Below are positions 24,568 through 28,695 of a DNA stretch of 28,695 bases, in pieces; positions within the stretch are counted from its first letter, which is position 1, and each line of letters opens with the position of its first letter. A program made the translations under genes and the position numbers. Source of the stretch: Leptofilum sp050292445 (lineage in GTDB: Bacteria > Chloroflexota > Anaerolineae > Promineifilales > Promineifilaceae); assembly GCA_050292445.1 (NCBI GenBank), contig JBNKLQ010000048.1:1-28695 (forward strand). Direction: 5' to 3'. The notes beneath the pieces were generated by a model. The model was not told the DNA's origin. It searched no databases and saw only the letters and a list, made by a program, of their open reading frames with translations.

Positions 24568-25986
24568 TCAAATGGACTCTTCCGGGGCAACGGTCTGCAC
24601 TTTGACTGGTTTAGAGATACCCATTTCCTCTGTTTCTTCGCTGTCTGCCAGTGGCAAAGTGATGGTGAAGGTGCTGCCTTGTCCCACGGTGCTGTGCAGG
24701 GTGAGTGTACCTCCGTGCCGCTCGATAAGATGGCGACTGATGGGCAATCCCAGCCCCGTGCCGATGCGCCTGCGGGCAATGGTTTCATCCAGCTGACGAA
24801 ATTCCTGAAAGACGGTTTCGTAATGTTCTTCGGGGATGCCAATGCCGGTATCTTCCACGGCAAAGGTGGCGGTATGCTGATGGGTGCGCACGCGTAAGGT
24901 GATATATCCTTTGTCGGTGTATTTGGCAGCGTTGCTTAACAGGTTGAGCAACGCTTGCTGGAACCGTTTGGGATCAACCAGCACCTGTGGCCAGATCTCG
25001 GGATAGTCGCGAATGAGGTCAACATCTTCATTTTCCAACAGGCTGCGCACACTGGTCATTGCTTCTTCGCACACGACCTCTAGATCGACACGTTTTCGCC
25101 TAAGTTTGAATTCGCCAGCATTCATTTGGGCCATATCGAGCAGATCGTTCAGGACGCTCATGGAGTGCCAGCCAGATTTTTCAATGCGGTTCAGGTAATC
25201 GATCTGCCGGTCAGTGACCTGGCCTAATTCACCCTGGCTCAAAATATGGGCAAAGTTTACGATGGTGTTGATGGGGGTGCGCAGCTCGTGGCTCACCTGG
25301 TTCATGAAGCGGGTGCGCAGATCACGTTCGGCTACGGCCGTTTGCCGGGCCTTTTCCAACGCTTCATTTACATTCATCAACTGGGCATTGGTCAGGCGCA
25401 GCTCTTCTTGAATGCTATACAGTTCGTCTCGCCGATGTTGGGCTTTGATATGCAGCTGGCTGACAGACTCTACAGCGAACTGCCATTCTAACGCGGAAAA
25501 GTAGGCGGCGGTGGCCACAAAAAAATTCAGAATAATGGGACCAGCAATATGCTGGGCTAGATTCATGGAGCCAGTGATGTGCTGACTAACGCCCAACGCG
25601 GTTAAAAAGCTGGCTATGCCCCAGGTGATGAAACCGGAATCTGGCTGGGTAAACATGCTGCTGGCAATAATAAGAATAGCAAACAAGTAAGGAAACACAC
25701 TGCCAGGGGACCAGTTTTTTAAGATGATGAGGTAGACAATGAGGAGATGCGCGGCCGTGAAAATCATTGTCCCCACAACCTCTCTATTTTGTTTGAGAAG
25801 ACGGCGGCCAACACCCCCCGCCACCAGCGTCAAAACCATGCTCAGCCAAAGGTGCCAGCTCAGAGCAAATGATTCAAGCGCAAATGCCCACAACAAGGTG
25901 GCTGAAGCCGTGGCACCAGCAATTAATGGAATCAAAATTGTGGCGGTGTCGGCTCGTAATTCGTTGGAATAAGCAGATTGCGTCAT
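24568..25986 (-). CDS. Membrane histidine kinase
   Basis: A 472-residue sensor kinase. Residues 10-165 hold about six membrane helices with little external sequence. A coiled coil spans 185-225. HisKA begins at FMNQVSHELRTPIN with phosphoacceptor H233. The HATPase domain has the N box (NLLSNAAKYT, 348-357), G1 VEDTGIGIP (377-385), F box around FQEFRQLD and G2 GTGLGLPI (409-416), so all catalytic boxes are present. The membrane-only input domain suggests sensing a membrane-state or small hydrophobic signal. It is the first gene of the minus-strand run and pairs with the response regulator. ATG 25986 was chosen as the first in-frame start. Paired direct repeats lie 63-82 bp upstream. Confidence 0.92.
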   Translation of the reverse strand: MTQSAYSNELRADTATILIPLIAGATASATLLWAFALESFALSWHLWLSMVLTLVAGGVGRRLLKQNREVVGTMIFTAAHLLIVYLIILKNWSPGSVFPYLFAILIIASSMFTQPDSGFITWGIASFLTALGVSQHITGSMNLAQHIAGPIILNFFVATAAYFSALEWQFAVESVSQLHIKAQHRRDELYSIQEELRLTNAQLMNVNEALEKARQTAVAERDLRTRFMNQVSHELRTPINTIVNFAHILSQGELGQVTDRQIDYLNRIEKSGWHSMSVLNDLLDMAQMNAGEFKLRRKRVDLEVVCEEAMTSVRSLLENEDVDLIRDYPEIWPQVLVDPKRFQQALLNLLSNAAKYTDKGYITLRVRTHQHTATFAVEDTGIGIPEEHYETVFQEFRQLDETIARRRIGTGLGLPISRHLIERHGGTLTLHSTVGQGSTFTITLPLADSEETEEMGISKPVKVQTVAPEESI

Positions 25987-26048
25987 GACAACTCATTTTA
26001 AAATAAACAGGGCATGATGCCGTATAAATTGTGTTAAGTTACCAGGGT

Positions 26049-26068
26049 AATTAGTACTGAATTAGTAC
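26049..26068 (-). promoter_or_regulatory. Direct repeats with 11-bp period upstream of the histidine kinase gene
   Basis: AATTAGTAC occurs at 26049-26057 and 26060-26068 on the plus strand, which is GTACTAATT twice on the minus strand, shifted by one DNA turn. It lies 63-82 bp before the kinase ATG, where an activator or repressor could sit. No clear promoter hexamers are visible; TTTATA around 26022 is a weak -10 candidate. Confidence 0.35.
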
Positions 26069-26151
26069 GGCTACCACTTGCAGGAATCTACCTTAGTCAA
26101 ACTGTTCTGTCTTACAAAGATGCTTTCCGGCAAAGTTGGCTTGGTCAAACA

Positions 26152-26613
26152 TCAAGTGTCCACGCGCCAGCCGAGTGCTTCCAGGTTGGCATCAGCCAGC
26201 AGTTCGGCTGGCACATCGGCCAGGGTCATTTCCGCCTCGGCCGCCACGGTGCCATCTGGTAGGTGGATTTCGCCCACGGCTTTGCCTAATCGACCGCGCA
26301 ATTTGACAATGCGGCCAACGGCCGTTAACTCGGTCTCGGTGGGTACGGGATGGCGGTATTTCACTTCCAGCTTTACCGACATCATGAAATGGTGCGGATC
26401 GCCAATCATAGAGACGCGAGCTACCACTTCATCCAACAGCGCCGCCACAATGCCACCATGCACCACGCCAGGGTAGCCTTGGTAATCTTCCGAGATGGTG
26501 TGGGTGGCGTGGACTTCATTACGGCCGTTGTCGTAAAAGGTGACATATAGCCCGCGTGGGTTCTTGCGGCCGCAGACAAAACAGTAATCTGAGTTGGGTT
26601 GTTTGATGTGCAT
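26152..26613 (-). CDS. PaaI-type hotdog thioesterase
   Basis: A 153-residue single hotdog domain. The N-terminal C11-x2-C14-G-x2-N-P pattern (CFVCGRKNPRGL) and V51-H52-G53-G54 with D61 (VVHGGIVAALLDEV) are typical of the PaaI/YbgC-like acyl-CoA thioesterase group. The catalytic Asp and HGG loop are intact. The acyl substrate cannot be read from the sequence. I chose ATG 26613 over the upstream in-frame GTG/ATG at 26670 because the latter crosses a -10 element and adds a Pro-rich leader. TATAAT ends only 7 nt before this ATG, so the mRNA may have no leader. It is convergent to nothing and stands alone between the histidine kinase promoter and the divergent secreted-protein gene. Confidence 0.88.
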   Translation of the reverse strand: MHIKQPNSDYCFVCGRKNPRGLYVTFYDNGRNEVHATHTISEDYQGYPGVVHGGIVAALLDEVVARVSMIGDPHHFMMSVKLEVKYRHPVPTETELTAVGRIVKLRGRLGKAVGEIHLPDGTVAAEAEMTLADVPAELLADANLEALGWRVDT

Positions 26614-26620
26614 GGCGGGT

Positions 26621-26649
26621 ATTATAGCGGGGGGAGGGAGATGTGGAAA
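26621..26649 (-). promoter_or_regulatory. Promoter of the thioesterase gene, probably leaderless
   Basis: On the minus strand TATAAT occupies 26626-26621 and the ATG starts at 26613, 7 nt later, where a transcript would begin. TTTCCA at 26649-26644 is a 4/6 match to the -35 hexamer with a 17-bp spacer. No Shine-Dalgarno sequence precedes the ATG, consistent with leaderless translation. Confidence 0.55.
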
Positions 26650-26687
26650 AACGGAACGGCCGTTCACCATACTTTTACAACTAATTT

Positions 26688-26703
26688 TGTGACATAAGTC
26701 ACG
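26688..26703. promoter_or_regulatory. CRP/FNR-like palindromic operator
   Basis: TGTGA-N6-TCACG at 26688-26703, extended to nine-base arms with one mismatch, closely matches the CRP-type consensus TGTGA-N6-TCACA. Its centre is about 62 bp before the start predicted from the promoter at 26723-26751, the class I activator position. It also lies about 75 bp upstream of the thioesterase ATG on the other strand, so it could serve either gene. Confidence 0.6.
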
Positions 26704-26722
26704 AAACTTTATGAAACTTTAC

Positions 26723-26751
26723 TTGAGTTACAACAATAGAGTCGATAAAAT
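26723..26751 (+). promoter_or_regulatory. Promoter of the secreted propeller-like protein gene
   Basis: TTGAGT at 26723-26728 (4/6) and TAAAAT at 26746-26751 (5/6) are separated by exactly 17 bp. The predicted start near 26758 gives a leader of about 47 nt with GAGG at 26795-26798 before ATG 26805. Confidence 0.6.
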
Positions 26752-26804
26752 ACTTTTGGAAGGTCTGTCCAAATTATTTCGTGTCCAATTCAATGAGGTA
26801 TTCT

Positions 26805-28496
26805 ATGAAAACAAAGTTGTTCTTGCCCTTTTTAATCTTGTCCTTAACGCTCGTATTTGCAATATTTCTTAATTCAAAAATCCTTGCTCAGCCATCTGCA
26901 ATACTTGCGCCAGAACAGCTCTCTGATCATGATCAAACTGTCAGCGGTTCAATTCTTGACTCTACCAGTGCGGCTACACAAAATGCGGTGCATCTTGCCT
27001 GGATTGAACCTATAACTGAGTCTTTTGGCTCCCCGGATAATTGGGGGTTGTTCTATCGACAGCTTCCTAATGGTTCAACTACCAATTTAACAAATTTGGC
27101 CAATACCATTGGGAATCCCTGGTCACCTTTCATTCAGGTTGGTGAAAACGACAATGTTTGTGTTGTCTGGCGAGATCAAGCCCTTAGTGGTGATTACTAT
27201 CTTTTCTTGTGGAACTCAGCACTAGATACTATTACTCGTTCCCCAAGTACTGTGGATGGTTCTTTAAGTGGTAATGGAAGTTTTACTTTTCTTCCATTTA
27301 ATTGTGATGCTCAAAATGACGCAAAAGTAGTCTGGTACAGTATATATTCGAATACTGAAATAACACTTTGGGATTTAGCCAGCAATCAACAAAAGAGAAT
27401 TTCCAATAATTCAAACATCACAATTCAAAGCTTACACATGGCGGAGATAAATGATGTTCTTTACCTTGCCTGGCCGGAATCAGGGAATATCTATTTATGG
27501 GATTCTGTAAGTGAAACAGCTCAAGAAATAGACAGCAGTGGTTGGGCAGGTTCCCTCTCCATGTATAGCGATAAAAACGATGTCATCCATATGTTTTGGC
27601 TCTTATCTGGCTACATGGGTCCACCATGCCACCGTTATTGGAATAGTGTGGATCAAACAAATGAACTAATAATGGACTGTGATGATTGGCTCTTTTCTGT
27701 AGTAAAAGATGGAGAGGAAAATGTTCATGCAGCTTGGGCAAAGTATATTGGCGTCACACCAGTGACACATTGGAATGCCACCGAAAATATAAGTTCTACA
27801 ATTTCAATCCAAGATCAAGCAGTTGAAAATATGAAATTAATTGCTGGGTCAGATAATAGAGCTCACATTTTTTGGCAGGATTTCGTAACAAACGATCTTT
27901 ATTATTGGAACAGTCAAGAAAAGAACCCCACCTCCTTCGCTACTGCTGCAGATAATAATGTTATCCATAATTACTTGGTTTGGGATTTTGACTCCACAGG
28001 GAAAATCCATGTTAGTTGGAGTGACGGAGGTGGTTGGGACGATATTTTTTATTGGAATCCAACCCTTTCCACACCAAAAACAGTGCTAACAGGTCAGGAT
28101 GTTATTATTGTTGTTGACGAACAAGATGTAGCTCATGTTGCCTTTATAAGTATTCATGAAATTCCAGGACCTCGAATTTATCTCTGGAATAATCAAACAA
28201 ATGTACCTGTATTTATTTCTTCAACACCTATCCCAGATTTTTACAACTTTACAGTAACGAACGGTATCGAATATGTTTTATTCGGAAGGTCAACTGATGA
28301 ATTATATTACTGGAGCAGTGATGAGGGGGAAATATCGCTTGGCATCGGCAAAGAGCTATCTTACATTGTAGATGAATCAGAAAAAATTTTCCTTTATTGG
28401 ACTGCCTTCGGATTCATTGAACAAGATGATATGTTTGCTGCCTGGACTAAGCAAGAATCCAATTTCATTTACCTGCCATTTGTAATCTCTGACTAG
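26805..28496 (+). CDS. Secreted WxxW-type repeat protein, predicted beta-propeller, with YLPFV tail
   Basis: A 563-residue exported protein. Residues 1-29 are a signal peptide (KTKLFLPFLILSLTLVFAIFLNSKILAQ). Then about eleven units of 40-50 residues follow. Each has a hydrophobic strand with Trp (HLAWIEP, CVVWRDQ, KVVWYS, YLAWPES, HMFWLLS, HAAWAK, HIFWQD, HVSWSD) and a second strand ending in YxWNS, YLWDS, LYYWNS or FYWNP. This spacing fits a beta-propeller. It ends in NFIYLPFVISD, like the Kelch protein's YLPLVTK. The DNA is AT-rich compared with its neighbours and holds no ACGGCCGT, so it may be acquired or fast-evolving. Start ATG 26805 has GAGG at 26795-26798; the frame extends to GTG 26781 without a good site. 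A ligand cannot be named. Confidence 0.72.
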   Translation: MKTKLFLPFLILSLTLVFAIFLNSKILAQPSAILAPEQLSDHDQTVSGSILDSTSAATQNAVHLAWIEPITESFGSPDNWGLFYRQLPNGSTTNLTNLANTIGNPWSPFIQVGENDNVCVVWRDQALSGDYYLFLWNSALDTITRSPSTVDGSLSGNGSFTFLPFNCDAQNDAKVVWYSIYSNTEITLWDLASNQQKRISNNSNITIQSLHMAEINDVLYLAWPESGNIYLWDSVSETAQEIDSSGWAGSLSMYSDKNDVIHMFWLLSGYMGPPCHRYWNSVDQTNELIMDCDDWLFSVVKDGEENVHAAWAKYIGVTPVTHWNATENISSTISIQDQAVENMKLIAGSDNRAHIFWQDFVTNDLYYWNSQEKNPTSFATAADNNVIHNYLVWDFDSTGKIHVSWSDGGGWDDIFYWNPTLSTPKTVLTGQDVIIVVDEQDVAHVAFISIHEIPGPRIYLWNNQTNVPVFISSTPIPDFYNFTVTNGIEYVLFGRSTDELYYWSSDEGEISLGIGKELSYIVDESEKIFLYWTAFGFIEQDDMFAAWTKQESNFIYLPFVISD

Positions 28497-28541
28497 CTTT
28501 TCTGGACGCATTATTTTTCAAGCAGGCAGTATAATGTTATG

Positions 28542-28579
28542 AGTACGTTGGCCACTTTGTACAAAGTGGCCAACGTACT
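28542..28579. repeat. Perfect 38-bp palindrome
   Basis: Positions 28542-28560 are the exact reverse complement of 28561-28579, with no loop (centre TTTGTACAAA). It lies 46 bp after the secreted-protein stop and its end abuts a minus-strand stop at 28578-28580. It could terminate transcription from both sides, although no strong T-run follows. It could also be a REP/MITE-type element or an operator. A TATAAT lies at 28530-28535. Confidence 0.85.
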
Positions 28580-28695
28580 ATTTTCTCTGAAGAGTAAGAA
28601 AAACGGCCGTTCCCTTCCCCACGCTCACGCCATCCTCAACAAAACCAGGCATTTCTCTTGTCAAAAGCAGACAATCATAAGCTTCCGCCATTGTT
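28578..28695 (-). CDS. C-terminal fragment of a minus-strand protein of unknown function
   Basis: The minus strand is open from the window edge to TAG at 28580-28578, giving 38 or more residues ending in GTAVFLTLQRK. The first visible ATG is at about 28693, but the protein probably begins further out. The ACGGCCGT copy at 28603-28610 encodes the TAV of this tail, as in other genes. The end resembles the last strand of many Rossmann-like or methyltransferase folds (hydrophobic, then basic), but this is too short to call. It converges with the secreted repeat protein across the 38-bp palindrome. Confidence 0.45.
   Translation of the reverse strand, partial: TMAEAYDCLLLTREMPGFVEDGVSVGKGTAVFLTLQRK

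Larger units (their letters stand above)
628..28610. repeat. Dispersed HIP1-like palindromic octamer ACGGCCGT, about 53 copies
   Basis: The self-complementary octamer ACGGCCGT recurs through the whole window, often as AACGGCCGTT. Copies include 628-635, 1919-1926, 2561-2568 and 3044-3051, and the last is 28603-28610. By eye I count about 53 in 28.7 kb, against roughly 0.4 expected for a random octamer. Most lie inside genes on both strands, read as Thr-Ala-Val (ACG GCC GTN) or Asn-Gly-Arg (AAC GGC CGT), so they shape local protein sequence. A few lie between genes, for example near 5210, 10543 and 26656. The pattern resembles the HIP1 octamer of cyanobacteria, but the sequence differs and the mechanism is unknown. 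The count may be off by a few. Confidence 0.93.

Noticed and set aside
28530..28535. TATAAT before the 38-bp palindrome as a promoter
   Set aside because: No convincing -35 element and no plus-strand gene follows within the window; probably chance in AT-rich DNA.
1..28695. CRISPR array, tRNA or rRNA genes
   Set aside because: No regularly spaced identical repeats of 25-40 bp and no tRNA T-arm with cloverleaf, nor rRNA-like sequence, were found by eye on either strand.

Overview
The window looks like a chromosomal segment of a Chloroflexota bacterium (Anaerolineae- or Caldilineae-like; inference). The pointers are a SARP/BTAD-ATPase-TPR regulator, a tandem Ser/Thr kinase, secreted proteins with Pro/Thr-rich linkers and YLPLV-type tails, a selenium/molybdenum hydroxylase maturation pair, and mini-repeats built of heptanucleotides. 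No tRNA, rRNA, CRISPR array or complete transposon was seen. Across almost the whole window the palindromic octamer ACGGCCGT recurs about 53 times by eye, where chance would give fewer than one. This HIP1-like signature is the most unusual feature.

Region by region. 1-2.0 kb: the 3' end of a REP-associated (Y1/RAYT) transposase, a HEPN-like membrane protein with an SH3b tail, and an unknown protein. 2.0-5.2 kb: small housekeeping or accessory enzymes (DoxX, an alkaline-phosphatase-superfamily metalloenzyme, flavin reductase, YgjP-type metallopeptidase, ParB-like protein). 5.3-8.1 kb: a large SARP-type regulator with 11-bp-phased direct repeats upstream. 8.1-10.3 kb (minus): yqeB and a yqeC-mocA fusion, which mature molybdenum hydroxylases. 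10.65-16.4 kb (plus): a tandem kinase/degenerate-kinase membrane protein, a lipoprotein and a secreted Kelch protein. 16.4-26.0 kb (minus): sensor kinase, response regulator, lipoprotein, xdhC, FAD/2Fe-2S subunit fusion, small membrane protein, molybdopterin subunit and then a secreted lipase-like hydrolase, with hairpin terminators. 26.1-28.7 kb: a hotdog thioesterase (probably leaderless), an AT-rich secreted repeat protein with a CRP-like promoter, a perfect 38-bp palindrome and the end of a minus-strand gene.

How the parts fit. The xdh genes at 18.6-23.7 kb encode a three-component molybdenum hydroxylase with its XdhC insertion factor. yqeB and yqeC-mocA, 8 kb away, would supply the cytidylated and possibly selenium-modified cofactor. 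Heptanucleotide mini-repeats have entered three of these genes in frame (yqeB, yqeC and the Mo subunit). An array of mutually exclusive stems sits just before the Mo-subunit gene. The kinase, lipoprotein and Kelch genes look like one transcription unit linking cytoplasmic signalling to surface proteins.

Gene starts were chosen from start codon, Shine-Dalgarno spacing and family length. Functions come from motifs read by eye, without database searches.
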